Positions 37,131-47,205 are shown, counted from the stretch's first letter. The stretch is 64,000 nucleotides of DNA from Streptomyces sp. I6 (GCA_003725745.1 RHDP01000001.1:2263501-2327500), one strand, 5' to 3'. The notes: a model not told the origin generated them from the sequence alone. Made by a program: numbers and translations.

Positions 37131-37176
37131 GGAGGGGAGGGAAGAAAAGAGGAAGGGGGAAGGGGGAAGGGGAGGG
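37131..37176. repeat. 46-nt uninterrupted purine tract
   Basis: Only A and G from 37131 to 37176, with several G-runs (GGAAGGGGGAAGGGGGAAGG). It lies 50 bp past the stop of the MBL gene, so that gene's transcript would end in a C/U-only stretch. It could form triplex or quadruplex DNA; that is inference. Confidence 0.7.
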
Positions 37177-37226
37177 CACCCGTCCGGTGAGACCGGCCGC
37201 GGCGCCCGGCCGGGCCCGCGGGTGCC

Positions 37227-37979
37227 CTACAGCTCGTAGACCGCGCCGGGGGCCGCCAGCTCGACCGGGCCGCCGAAGACGTGCCGCGCGTCCGCGAGAT
37301 TCCGCTCGGCATCCGTCCACGGAGGGATGTGGGTCAGCACCAGACGGCCCACCCCCGCACGGGCGGCGTGGGCGCCGGCCTCCCGGCCGTTGAGGTGGAG
37401 GTCCGGGATGTCCTCTTTGCCGTGGGTGAAGGCCGCTTCGCAGAGAAAGAGGTCGGTGCCCTCGGCCAGGTCGACCAGGGCTTCGCAGACACCCGTGTCA
37501 CCGGAGTACGTCAGGGACCGGCCGCCGTGCTCGATCCGGATGCCGAAGGTCTCGACGGGGTGCGCCACCTTCTCGGTGCGCACGGAGAAAGGCCCGATCT
37601 CGAAGACGCCCGGCTTCAGGGTGTGGAAGTCGAACACCTCGCTCATCGACTTGTCCGAGGGGGTGTCGGCGTACGCCGTGGTGAGGCGCTGCTCCGCACC
37701 CTCCGGCGCGTACACCGGGATGGCTTCGCAACGGCCGCCGTCGTGGCGGTAGTAGCGGGCCACGAAGTACCCGCACATGTCGATGCAGTGGTCCGCATGC
37801 AGATGACTCAGAAAGACGGCGTCGAGGTCGTAGAGACCGATGTGTCGCTGCAGCTCGCCGAGGGCGCCGTTGCCCATGTCGAGCAGCAACCGGAAGCCGT
37901 CGGCCTCTACGAGATAGCTCGAGCAGGCCGATTCCGCGGACGGGAACGACCCCGAGCAGCCGACGACGGTGAGCTTCAT
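37227..37979 (-). CDS. MBL-fold metallohydrolase (RNase Z-like)
   Basis: 250 residues. Metal motif HLHADHCIDM (HxHxDH), with later ligands in SYSGDTG-like TYSGDTGVCE and VLTHIPPW. Short, without the extra exosite arm, so closer to small ribonuclease Z-like or cyclic phosphodiesterase-type MBL enzymes than to true tRNase Z. Reaction uncertain. ATG at 37979 (MKLTVVGCSGSFPSAESACS). By memory this gene lies near cysM in other Streptomyces. Confidence 0.88.
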   Translation of the reverse strand: MKLTVVGCSGSFPSAESACSSYLVEADGFRLLLDMGNGALGELQRHIGLYDLDAVFLSHLHADHCIDMCGYFVARYYRHDGGRCEAIPVYAPEGAEQRLTTAYADTPSDKSMSEVFDFHTLKPGVFEIGPFSVRTEKVAHPVETFGIRIEHGGRSLTYSGDTGVCEALVDLAEGTDLFLCEAAFTHGKEDIPDLHLNGREAGAHAARAGVGRLVLTHIPPWTDAERNLADARHVFGGPVELAAPGAVYEL

Positions 37980-38222
37980 GGAGCTTGAACCTCCGTGGAC
38001 GGGCGTCCCGTGGACGGGGAACGTGGGCGGGTGGTGGGAGTGCCGAGAGTGCGCAGGGGAGGTCGTGCGGTGCGTCGAGCGTAAGGCGCGAAAGTGTCGA
38101 GCGCTCCTTCGCACGTACCCGTTGTGGGGGAACTCACCTGCCCTGTCACCGGATAGGACGACGTGTGACGGTCGGGTGTGCGACATGCGCGGCCGGGGAT
38201 GCGCACCGGTACCGTCTGGGGT

Positions 38223-38717
38223 ATGGACACGTCGTGGTGGCTCGCGCTCGGCGCGGTGGTGGCGGTCGCGCTGCTGGCGGCCGTGACGCGGATGAGGCCC
38301 GGCGGCCGCTCACGCGGGCCCGGCGGGAGACCGGCCAGGTCTCGGGACCGTGCCCCGGGCGGACGGCGCGGCGGGCCGAAGGAGGGTGGTGCGGCGCGTC
38401 CCGGGCCCGGGCGGCGTCCGCAGCCGGGCGAGATCTGGTGGGCGGACGTTCCGTACGAGGACGGGCCAGGCTCCAAGGACCGGCCCTGCCTGGTGCTGGC
38501 CGTGCATCGGGGTGCGGCGCGGGTGGCCAAGATCAGCAGTCGCTACCACGACGAACGCCCGGGCGTGATCCCGCTCCCGCCGGGCACGGTCGGCGACGCG
38601 CACGGACGCCCGAGCTTCCTGGAGACGGACGAACTGCGCGAGGTCCGGATACGGGATTTCCGCAGGCGGGTGGGTGCGGTGGACCCGCTGCTGTGGGATC
38701 GGCTGCGTCATCTGTGA
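38223..38717 (+). CDS. Membrane-anchored PemK/MazF-like protein
   Basis: 164 residues. N-terminal membrane segment (about 4-22, SWWLALGAVVAVALLAAV), a basic Gly/Arg/Pro linker to about 70, then a PemK-type domain: PGEIWWADVPYEDGPGSKDR, PCLVLAV, and a short C-terminal part. MazF/PemK proteins are mRNA nucleases, normally paired with an antitoxin; none is adjacent here. A membrane anchor is unusual for the family and suggests a housekeeping role. ATG at 38223. Confidence 0.85.
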   Translation: MDTSWWLALGAVVAVALLAAVTRMRPGGRSRGPGGRPARSRDRAPGGRRGGPKEGGAARPGPGRRPQPGEIWWADVPYEDGPGSKDRPCLVLAVHRGAARVAKISSRYHDERPGVIPLPPGTVGDAHGRPSFLETDELREVRIRDFRRRVGAVDPLLWDRLRHL

Positions 38718-38782
38718 CGTCGGGCGTCCAGCGTCAGGCATCGGACGTCCACGTCGGGCATCGGGCATCGGGCATCGGGCAT

Positions 38783-38808
38783 CGTCACACGAAGTGCTTC
38801 GTGTGACG
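38783..38808. terminator. Perfect hairpin between converging genes
   Basis: CGTCACACGAAG and CTTCGTGTGACG form a perfect 12-bp stem around TG. It lies 66 bp past the PemK stop and about 345 bp past the cysM stop, preceded by four GGGCATC units (38756-38783). Likely terminator for the rightward transcript. The rest of the 435-bp gap (38718-39152) has no gene that I can support. Confidence 0.65.
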
Positions 38809-38869
38809 TGTGACGGGCGTCCGGGCCGCACCGGCTGTGCGGGCCGGACGGGCCGGACGGGCCGGGTCA

Positions 38870-40117
<1,248 letters not shown>

Positions 40118-40405
40118 TCAGGCCATGCCGCCGGCCACGGCCGGCAGGATCGTCACGCTGTCACCGTCGGACAGCTTGGTCGAGATGCCGTCGAGGAAGC
40201 GGACGTCCTCGTCGTTCAGATAGACGTTCACGAAGCGGCGGAGCTGCTCACCGTTCGCCTCGTCCACGATCCGGGCCTGGATTCCGGGGTGCCGGGTCTC
40301 GAGGTCGGCGAACAGCTCGGCGAGCGTGTCCCCGCTGCCCTCGACGGCCTTGGCGCCGTCGGTGTAGGTGCGGAGGATGGTCGGGATGCGGACCTCGATG
40401 GCCAT
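40118..40405 (-). CDS. cysO: Sulfur carrier protein CysO (MoaD/ThiS fold)
   Basis: 95 residues. Ubiquitin-like fold MAIEVRIPTILRTYTDGAKA ... GDSVTILPAVAGGMA. In mycobacterial CysO the C-terminal Gly-Gly carries the thiocarboxylate; here Gly-Gly is followed by Met-Ala, so two residues must first be removed, a job fitting the adjacent Mec peptidase. It hands sulfur to CysM for cysteine synthesis. ATG at 40405. Directly upstream of cysM. Confidence 0.92.
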   Translation of the reverse strand: MAIEVRIPTILRTYTDGAKAVEGSGDTLAELFADLETRHPGIQARIVDEANGEQLRRFVNVYLNDEDVRFLDGISTKLSDGDSVTILPAVAGGMA

Positions 40406-40511
40406 GGCGTGGGCTCCTGTCGGGAGGGCGTTGGGGCTTTTGCGTACGGGCGCGCGGCTCGGCCCCCGCGCAGGGGCTGGTGCAGTATCGCTGCGTTCGC
40501 AGGCCGTGGGC

Positions 40512-40637
40512 TCAGGCCGTGCGGGCGTCCGCGCAGCGCGTACAGATGGCGCTGGCAAGGCGGCACAGATCGACGTGCAGCCGCGCCACGAGCAGCGGCG
40601 TGCCCGGCGTCTTCTCGCTCACGTCAGGGGAAACCAT
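40512..40637 (-). CDS. Cys-containing leader peptide before cysO-cysM
   Basis: 41 codons from ATG 40637. The stretch TPLLVARLHVDLCRLASAIC followed by TRC belongs to the short HVDLCR-type leader peptides found before sulfur-metabolism genes of actinobacteria. Three Cys codons lie in its last third, so ribosome stalling at low cysteine could control the genes that follow (attenuation-like). It sits alone in the 319-bp gap between mec and cysO. Start choice: the ATG is the only one giving the typical length; a longer in-frame start at 40718 exists. Confidence 0.75.
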   Translation of the reverse strand: MVSPDVSEKTPGTPLLVARLHVDLCRLASAICTRCADARTA

Positions 40638-40724
40638 GCGGTCATCGTATCGATTCCCGATCCCGCCCCCGGCATGTGATCTCACATGGTGAAACCGATC
40701 CGTTCGCCTGTCGGACACTTGGCG

Positions 40725-41147
40725 TCAGTACGCCTCGACGACCTCGACCTCCTCCTCGGTGACCTCGCCGTCGAGGATCCGGAAGGAACGGAACTGGAAC
40801 GGGCCGGCGTCATCGGTGTCGGCGGTGGAGACGAGCACATAGTGGGCACCGGGCTCGTTGGCGTACGAGATGTCGGTGCGGGACGGGTACGCCTCGGTCG
40901 CCGTGTGGGAGTGGTAGATGATCACCGGCTCCTCGTCCCGGTCGTCCATCTCCCGGTAGAGCTTCAGCAGGTCCGACGAGTCGAACTCGTAGAACGTGGG
41001 CGAACGGGCCGCGTTGAGCATGGGGACGAAGCGCTCGGGCCGCCCCTCGCCGACGGGCCCCGCGACCACACCGCACGCTTCGTCGGGGTGGTCCTCGCGG
41101 GCGTGGGCGACGATCCGGTCGTACAGAGCCTGGGTGATGGTCAGCAT
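40725..41147 (-). CDS. mec: Mec-type M67 (JAMM) metallopeptidase
   Basis: 140 residues. JAMM zinc motif: Glu in DEACGVVAG, then HSHTATEAYPSRTDISYA (HxH-x7-S-x2-D). In Mycobacterium tuberculosis the equivalent protein cleaves cysteine off the CysO-Cys conjugate, and here the same three genes appear in the same order (mec, cysO, cysM). It may also mature the CysO C-terminus. ATG at 41147. Separated from cysO by the leader peptide. Confidence 0.93.
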   Translation of the reverse strand: MLTITQALYDRIVAHAREDHPDEACGVVAGPVGEGRPERFVPMLNAARSPTFYEFDSSDLLKLYREMDDRDEEPVIIYHSHTATEAYPSRTDISYANEPGAHYVLVSTADTDDAGPFQFRSFRILDGEVTEEEVEVVEAY

Positions 41148-41400
41148 GAGGACGAGAATAGGCGGACCGCGCCCGGGGTTGAGATCCGGGGACCGCGGAG
41201 TGAGACCGGAGGGCCGGGGCGCGGAAGGCTGGCCGGGCGGGCCCGGCGACGGACCCCGATCGGGCCGTCGGCCAGGCTGCGGGCCGCCGTACGGTCCGCC
41301 GTACCCCCGGGCTCCGCCGGACCTCGGACGGACGGGGCGGTACCCGGCCGGGCCTGCGGGCGGACTCCCGCGGACCGCCGGGCCGGGACTACCGGCCCGC

Positions 41401-41613
41401 CACCGACCGCCGGACCGGACCTGCTGCGGTCACCGACCGCCGGGCCGGACCTGCTGCGGTCACCGACCGCCGGACCGGACCTGCTGCGGTCACCGACCAC
41501 CGGACCGGACCTCCTGCCGGTCACCAATAGCCGGGCCCGGACTCCCGCCCAACCACCGACCGCCGGGCCGGACCTCCTGCCGGTCACCGACCGCCGGGCC
41601 GGACCTCCTGCGG
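41401..41613. repeat. 30-bp minisatellite abutting the TetR gene
   Basis: Perfect or near-perfect 30-bp units start CACCGACCGCCGGACCGGAC at 41401, 41431 and 41461, with diverging copies at 41491, 41521, 41553 and 41585 that run right up to the TetR stop codon at 41614. About seven units. The 466-bp gap 41148-41613 between mec and the TetR gene has no other content. Confidence 0.85.
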
Positions 41614-42297
41614 TCACCGACCGCCGGGTCGGGGCTCCAGGTCGGTCACCGCGAGCAGCGCATGGACCGTGGTCTCCATCGTGCGGCGCGCGGTGGCCGG
41701 GTCGAGCCCGCTGCTGCGCCAGTGGTACCAGGCGCCCCATGTGGTCACCGCGTCCAGCCCGTTGAGCAGGTCGGCCCGGCGGTCCCCGGAGAGCCGATCC
41801 AGTTCCTCGGCGAAGACCTCGGCCAGCCGCCGCCGGGCGAAGTCGAACACCTGCCGGGTCGCGAACTCGACCCGCTCGGACGGGTCCTCCAGCCGCAGCA
41901 TCGTCAACCGCGCCGGAGTGATCCACTCCAGGATCCGCGCGCGCTGCTCGACGAGCGCGGCCACCCTCGTCTCCCTCGGCCCCTCGGCCGGCAGCGGCAC
42001 TATCTGCGCGGCCAGTTGGTCGAGTCGCCGGGCGATGGCGATGTCCTGGAGCTGCCCCATGTCGGCGAAGTGGTGGAACACCAGGCGCCGTGACACCCCG
42101 GCCCGCTCCGCCACCCGGTCCGCGGGGAACTGCGTCTCGCCGTCGTCGAGCAGGGAGAGCAACGCGTCGGCGATCCTCTCCCTGGTCTGACGCCCGCGCT
42201 CGGTGCGGCCGTCCCGAGCCGGTCCGCCTCCGGCGCCGGGGCGAGCACGGCCGCTCCCCCGGGCACGATCCGGCGCCTGCCGGTCCGCCTGGTCCAT
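41614..42297 (-). CDS. TetR family transcriptional repressor
   Basis: 227 residues. Start ATG 42297 follows GGGAGG with good spacing. A 45-residue basic, disordered N-terminus precedes the helix-turn-helix (TRERIADALLSLLDDG, FPADRVAERAGVSRRLVFHH). The rest is a helical ligand domain. It is divergent from an MMPL exporter, with two identical inverted repeats between them, so it probably represses that exporter (and itself) until its ligand binds. Ligand unknown. Confidence 0.9.
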   Translation of the reverse strand: MDQADRQAPDRARGSGRARPGAGGGPARDGRTERGRQTRERIADALLSLLDDGETQFPADRVAERAGVSRRLVFHHFADMGQLQDIAIARRLDQLAAQIVPLPAEGPRETRVAALVEQRARILEWITPARLTMLRLEDPSERVEFATRQVFDFARRRLAEVFAEELDRLSGDRRADLLNGLDAVTTWGAWYHWRSSGLDPATARRTMETTVHALLAVTDLEPRPGGR

Positions 42298-42327
42298 CTG
42301 GATCCTCCCATCCCTGCGTTGACATTG

Positions 42328-42370
42328 TTGCACTTGCGGTGCAACCGTGCTGCTTGCACGTCAAGTGCAA
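42328..42370. promoter_or_regulatory. Twin TetR operator sites
   Basis: TTGCACTTGCGGTGCAA (42328-42344) and TTGCACGTCAAGTGCAA (42354-42370) share perfect TTGCAC-N5-GTGCAA arms, centres 26 bp apart, midway between the TetR ATG (42297) and the MMPL ATG (42418). TTGACA at 42319-42324 may be the -35 box of the exporter promoter, so a bound repressor would cover the promoter. Confidence 0.85.
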
Positions 42371-42417
42371 TAACTCCGGGCCCATCCGGGCCACCGCACG
42401 AGAAGGACGGCTTTCGC

Positions 42418-44793
42418 ATGCTCCTGGCCGTAGGGCGTTGGTGCGCCCGCAGACCGAAACGGACCGCGGCCGCCTGGCTGCTGCTGCTCGCCGCACTGGC
42501 CTCCGCCGTCGGGGCCTTCGGGATGGTCACGAGCGAGGCCGTGACCATCCCCGGCAGCGACAGCCAGGCCGCACGCGACTCGGCAGGAGCCTTCGCAGAC
42601 GCGGCCTCGGGCCGGCAGCCGGTGGTCCTCTACGCGCCGTCCGGCACCGCGCCGCTCACCTCGCCCGGTCAGCGCAAAGCCGTCGAGGAGGCGGCCCGGG
42701 CCGTCGAGGGCGTCGACCATGTCGTGGCCGTGACCACCCCGTACGACGCGGCGGGCGGCGGCCTCAGCACCGACGGCCGCACGGGCAGACTGACGGTCGA
42801 GCTCGATGTCGGCGGCCGGGACATCACCGCCGAGACCACCCGCGCGGTCACCGACGCGGCCGCCCCCGCCACCCGGGCGGGAATCGAGGTGACGGCCGGT
42901 GGTGACCTCGCCGCGGCCGCGGACAAGGGCTCCACCGGGCACAGCGAGCTCATCGGCATCGCGGCCGCCTTCGTCGTCCTCGCGGTGGGGTTCGGCAGCC
43001 TGGTCGCCGCCGGGGTGCCGCTGCTCACGGGAGCCGTCGGGCTGGGCGTGTCCCTCTGCGTGATCGGCCTGACGGGCCATCTGATGGACATGCCGTCCGC
43101 GGGGGCGACCATCGCGGCGATGATCGGCCTCGGCGTCGGCATCGACTACACGCTCTTCTGCCTGACCCGCTTCCGCGAGCTGCTGGCGGCCGGGGTGGGC
43201 GTCGAGGAGGCGGCGGCCCGCACCACCGCGGGCCCCGGAAAGGCGGTCGTGTTCGCGGGCAGTGCCGTCGTCGCCGCACTCGCCGGGCTCGCGCTCGGCG
43301 GACTTCCCCTGCTTCAGGCGCTGGCCCTCGCCCCGGGAATCGCGGTGGTGCTGGCGATGGCGGCGACGCTCACCCTGCTGCCCGCCCTGCTGTCGCTGCT
43401 CGGGCCGCGGCTCGCCCCGGGGGCGCGTGGCGCCCGACGGGGACGTGGACGGGGCGCGCGTCACGACCAGGGTGAACGGAAGCGGAACGGCATACGGAGC
43501 GACCGGGACGGGCCCGCGGAAGGCGCCGCCGGGAACGACCAGGACGGGCCCGCGGAACCGGCAGCCCGGAACGACCGGGACGGGCAGCAGGAGCCGGGCC
43601 GACGGGAGGAGGTGGCCGCTCCGGCCGGCTGGGGCCGGATCGCCGCGTTCGTCGCCTCCAGGCCGTGGCGCTGCCTGCTGGCGGGACTCGCGCTGACCGG
43701 CGTACTCGCCGTCCCGGCAGCCCAGCTGACGTTCGGTCAGCTCGATGCGGGCGACAAGGCGCTCGGCACGGCGAGCCGCACCGCCTACGACCGCCTGGCC
43801 GACGCGTTCGGTCCCGGCGCCAACGGCCCGCTCCAGGTCGTGTCCACGCTGCCCGCTGCCGCCTCCGGCCCGGACGACACCCGGATCACGGCCGTGACCG
43901 CCGCACTGCGCACGACCGACGGGGTCGCCGCCGTCGGACCCGCGCAGCTGGACGCGAGCGGTACCCATGTGCGCTGGCAGGTCACCCCCACCACCGCCCC
44001 CTCCGACCCGGCCACGACGGCGCTGGTCGACCGGCTGCGGGAGGAGACCCTCCCCGGGTCCACCGAGGGCACCGGTGTGGTGTCCCATGTGGGCGGGGTC
44101 ACGGCGGCGCAGGCCGACCTGAACGAACGGCTCACCGAGCGGATGCCGCTGGTCGTCGGCTTCGTGCTGACCGTCGCCGCGCTGCTCCTGCTGGTGGCCT
44201 TCCGCTCCCCGGTCGTCGCGGTGAAGGCGGCGCTGATGAACCTGGTATCGGTCGCCGCGTCCTACGGGGTGCTCACCGCCGTCTTCCAGTGGGGGTGGGG
44301 CGCGACGCTGATCGGGCTCGAAGGGCCGGTGCCGATCCCCGGGTACGTCCCGCTGCTGATGTTCGCCGTGCTGTTCGGGCTGGCGATGGACTACGAGGTG
44401 TTCCTGCTGAGCGCCGTGCGCGCGGCGTATCTGCGCGGCGGCGGCAACCGGGGCTCGGTGATCACCGGGCTCTCCGCAACGGGCCGGATCATCACCAGCG
44501 CGGCACTGATCATGGTCAGCGTCTTCCTCGGCTATCTGCTGTCGGACGACCCCGTGGTGAAGATGGCCGGTATCGGCCTGGCCACGGCGGTCGCGCTGGA
44601 CGCCACCGTGGTGCGCGGCGTGCTCGTACCGTCCACCATGGTCCTGCTCGGCCGGGCGAACTGGTGGCTGCCGGGCCCGCTGGACAGGCTGCTGCCGAGG
44701 CTGGCGATCGAGGACGACGGCCACGGCGACTCCGCGCCGCCCCCGTCCCCGGGCGACGAGGCGCCCATGGCGGACGCCAGGAGCGCGTCATGA
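42418..44793 (+). CDS. MMPL family RND-type transporter
   Basis: 791 residues. Two halves, each with a long extracytoplasmic loop and five to six membrane segments; MMPL signatures GATIAAMIGLGVGIDYTLFC and GLAMDYEVFLLSAV carry the proton-relay Asp-Tyr. Between the halves is a long charged insert (about 340-400) with DRDGPAEGAAGNDQDGPAEP-type repeats. It exports hydrophobic compounds or lipids across the membrane. ATG at 42418 after GAAGGAC. Divergent from the TetR gene and controlled by the twin operators; coupled with the next gene by ATGA overlap. Confidence 0.92.
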   Translation: MLLAVGRWCARRPKRTAAAWLLLLAALASAVGAFGMVTSEAVTIPGSDSQAARDSAGAFADAASGRQPVVLYAPSGTAPLTSPGQRKAVEEAARAVEGVDHVVAVTTPYDAAGGGLSTDGRTGRLTVELDVGGRDITAETTRAVTDAAAPATRAGIEVTAGGDLAAAADKGSTGHSELIGIAAAFVVLAVGFGSLVAAGVPLLTGAVGLGVSLCVIGLTGHLMDMPSAGATIAAMIGLGVGIDYTLFCLTRFRELLAAGVGVEEAAARTTAGPGKAVVFAGSAVVAALAGLALGGLPLLQALALAPGIAVVLAMAATLTLLPALLSLLGPRLAPGARGARRGRGRGARHDQGERKRNGIRSDRDGPAEGAAGNDQDGPAEPAARNDRDGQQEPGRREEVAAPAGWGRIAAFVASRPWRCLLAGLALTGVLAVPAAQLTFGQLDAGDKALGTASRTAYDRLADAFGPGANGPLQVVSTLPAAASGPDDTRITAVTAALRTTDGVAAVGPAQLDASGTHVRWQVTPTTAPSDPATTALVDRLREETLPGSTEGTGVVSHVGGVTAAQADLNERLTERMPLVVGFVLTVAALLLLVAFRSPVVAVKAALMNLVSVAASYGVLTAVFQWGWGATLIGLEGPVPIPGYVPLLMFAVLFGLAMDYEVFLLSAVRAAYLRGGGNRGSVITGLSATGRIITSAALIMVSVFLGYLLSDDPVVKMAGIGLATAVALDATVVRGVLVPSTMVLLGRANWWLPGPLDRLLPRLAIEDDGHGDSAPPPSPGDEAPMADARSAS

Positions 44794-45479
44794 CGCGGCG
44801 CCCCGGGGGCGGCCGCCGCCGGCGATGGCTGTGGGTGTCCCTGGTAACCGCCCTGCTGCTCGTCGCGCTGCCGGTCACCGACCGTGTCTGCGCGACCCTC
44901 GCCGAGAAGCGGATCGCTGAGCGGATCGCCGCACGGCAGCACGGGCTGTCCGGCACTCCGCACGTGACCATCGGCGGCTTCCCCTTCCTGCTGAGCGCGG
45001 CCCGCGGAGCATTTCCGAGCGTGGAGGTGCAGGCGGACGCCACGACCGAGGAGGGCCGGCCGGTGCGGGCGACGGTGGAACTGCGCGATGTCGCCCAGCG
45101 GGACGGCGGGTACGAGGCGGCGTCCGCCGACGCCGGTTTCACGGCCTCGTTCGACTCCCTGGGTGAGGGGCTCGGGGAAGGGGCCACGCTCTCGGCGGAC
45201 GGAGCCGGCCGGCTGCGTGTCGAGAGCGAGATCCTGGGCCTCCCCCTGACCGTCGTGGCCGAGCCGCGGCTGACCGGGCGCACGATCTCCCTGGTACCGG
45301 TCGCGGCCTCGTTCGCGGGCCGGCCGGTCGATCCCGAAGGGCCCCGGATCTCGGCAGCCTTCGCCGACCGGAAGGTCGTCGTACCGGAGCTGCCCGCCGG
45401 TCTCACCCCGACCCGCGTATCGGTCGACGACGCGGGGGTGACGCTCCACGCCCGGGGGGACGACGTCCGGCTGACCTGA
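44790..45479 (+). CDS. DUF2993 lipoprotein-like anchored protein
   Basis: 229 residues. ATG at 44790 overlaps the MMPL stop. Arg-rich start, one membrane segment (LWVSLVTALLLVALPV), then DUF2993: ISRIAA-type AERIAARQHGLSGTPHVTIG, GFPFLLSAARGAFPSVEVQA. The fold resembles lipid-binding TULIP-like proteins facing outside. Its coupling with MMPL suggests that it passes or receives the exported lipid; this is inference. Confidence 0.88.
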   Translation: MTRRPGGGRRRRWLWVSLVTALLLVALPVTDRVCATLAEKRIAERIAARQHGLSGTPHVTIGGFPFLLSAARGAFPSVEVQADATTEEGRPVRATVELRDVAQRDGGYEAASADAGFTASFDSLGEGLGEGATLSADGAGRLRVESEILGLPLTVVAEPRLTGRTISLVPVAASFAGRPVDPEGPRISAAFADRKVVVPELPAGLTPTRVSVDDAGVTLHARGDDVRLT

Positions 45480-45491
45480 GCCGGCACCGGG

Positions 45492-45520
45492 GCGCCGGCC
45501 GGCAGCCGACCGGCCGGCGC
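45492..45520 (+). terminator. Terminator hairpin after the MMPL operon
   Basis: GCGCCGGCCGG and CCGGCCGGCGC form a perfect 11-bp stem with a 7-nt loop, starting 12 bp after the DUF2993 stop. The following stretch to 45760 carries GCCCGTACC repeats (45604-45660) and no gene. Confidence 0.7.
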
Positions 45521-45766
45521 TCCTCGGTGGGGCCGGGCCGTGCCGAGGCCGCGGCCCGGCCCGGCCCCGCCCGGCCCGTGCACCCCATCCACGACGCCAC
45601 CCGTACCGCCCGCGCCACCCGTACCCGCGCCGCCCGTACCGCCCGTACCGCCCGTACCGGACACACGGGTGGGATACCCCACGGTCACCGGGACACCATC
45701 GGGTCGCGGCGGCCGGGAAGGCGCTGCCACGACCCGATGACCGGTGCGGAAGAAGGAGGGGACTCC

Positions 45767-47205
45767 CTACCTCGCGGCGTCCACGTGGTCGGGGTGCTCC
45801 GGCCGAGCCGCGGGTCGCGCTTCTTGAGTACGGCCCAGCCGACGGCCAGACCGACGCCCCAGACCCCGCCCACCACCAGGGAGATCCGGGAGTCCCGGTC
45901 GTAGGCGATCATGCCGGTGACGGCGACCAGGAAGACCAGGGCGACCCAGCTGAGCCTCGAGCCACCGGGGGCGGGGAAGGAGGAGGCGGGCAGCCGGCCG
46001 GCCTCGACCTCGCGGCGGTAGCGGATATGGCTGATGAGGATCATCATCCACGTCCAGATGCCCGCCGCAGTGGCCACGGAGACGACATAGCCGAACGCCT
46101 TCTCCGGGACGACGTAGTTCAGGACCACGCCGATGCCCATGAGCGCGACCGAGACGGCGATGCCGACGGCCGGGGTTCTGCGGGCGTTCAGGCGTCCGAA
46201 GGACCGCGGCGCCTCGCCGTTGGACGCCAGGTCCCGCAGCATGCGGCCGGTGGAGTACATACCCGAGTTGCAGGAGGACAGCGCGGCCGTCAGGACCACG
46301 AAGTTGACGATGCCGGCGGCGAGCGGGATGCCGATCTCCTCGAAGGCGTGGACGAACGGGCTCTCGCCCGCGGAGAAGTCGGTCCACTTCACGACGGAGA
46401 GGATCACCGCGAGGGCGCCGACGTAGAAGATGATGATGCGCCAGGGCAGCGTGTTGATGGCCTTGGGGAGCGTCTTCTCGGGGTTCTCGGACTCGCCGGC
46501 GGTGACGCCGACGAGCTCGACGGCGAGATAGGCGAACATGACGCCCTGGAGGGTCATCAGGCTGGAGCCGATGCCGTTGGGGAAGATCCCGCCGTGTGTC
46601 CAGAGGTTGGAGACCGAAGCGGTGTCACCGGCGTCGGAGAAGCCGAGGGTGAGCACTCCGAGCCCGATCACGATCATGCCGATGATCGCGGTGACCTTGA
46701 CCATCGAGAACCAGAACTCGACCTCGCCGAAGATCTTCACGGAGATCAGGTTGACGCCGAAGAGCACCAGCAGGAACACCAGGGCGCTGACCCACTGCGG
46801 GATCCGCGGGAACCAGAAGTGCATGTAGATGGAGGCGGCGGTGAGTTCGGCCATTCCGGTGACGACCCACATGAGCCAGTACGTCCAGCCGGTGGCGAAC
46901 CCGAAGAACGGGCCGAGGAACTCGCGGGCGTACTCCGCGAAGGAGCCCGAGACGGGCCGGTAGAGCAGCAGCTCGCCCAGCGCCCGCATGATGAAGAAGA
47001 TGACCACGCCCGCGAGGGCGTACATCAGGATGATGCCGGGCCCGGCCTTGGCGATGTTCGCCCCTGCCCCCATGAAGAGGCCCACGCCGATGGCACCGCC
47101 GATGGCGATCATCTGGACCTGACGGCTGCCCAGCCCGCGCTCGTACCCCTCCTGCGACGTGCCCCCGGCCTCGCCGTCGTGCTTGCCGACCTGCAACGAG
47201 GTCAT
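45767..47205 (-). CDS. Amino acid permease (APC/AAT family; frame probably broken at 45800-45802)
   Basis: 479 residues if one C is restored at 45800-45802, giving a tail LGPEHPDHVDAAR and stop at 45767; as printed it runs to 45685. About 12 membrane segments. QVQMIAIGGAIGVGLFMGAG and RPVSGSFAEYAREFLGPFFG are the amino acid permease signatures, AAT family (aromatic, proline, GABA, D-Ser/D-Ala type). ATG at 47205, with an AT-rich promoter region 47390-47500. Substrate unknown. Confidence 0.92.

Noticed and set aside
38223-38717. Calling a complete type II toxin-antitoxin system
   Set aside because: No antitoxin gene is adjacent and the protein is membrane-anchored.
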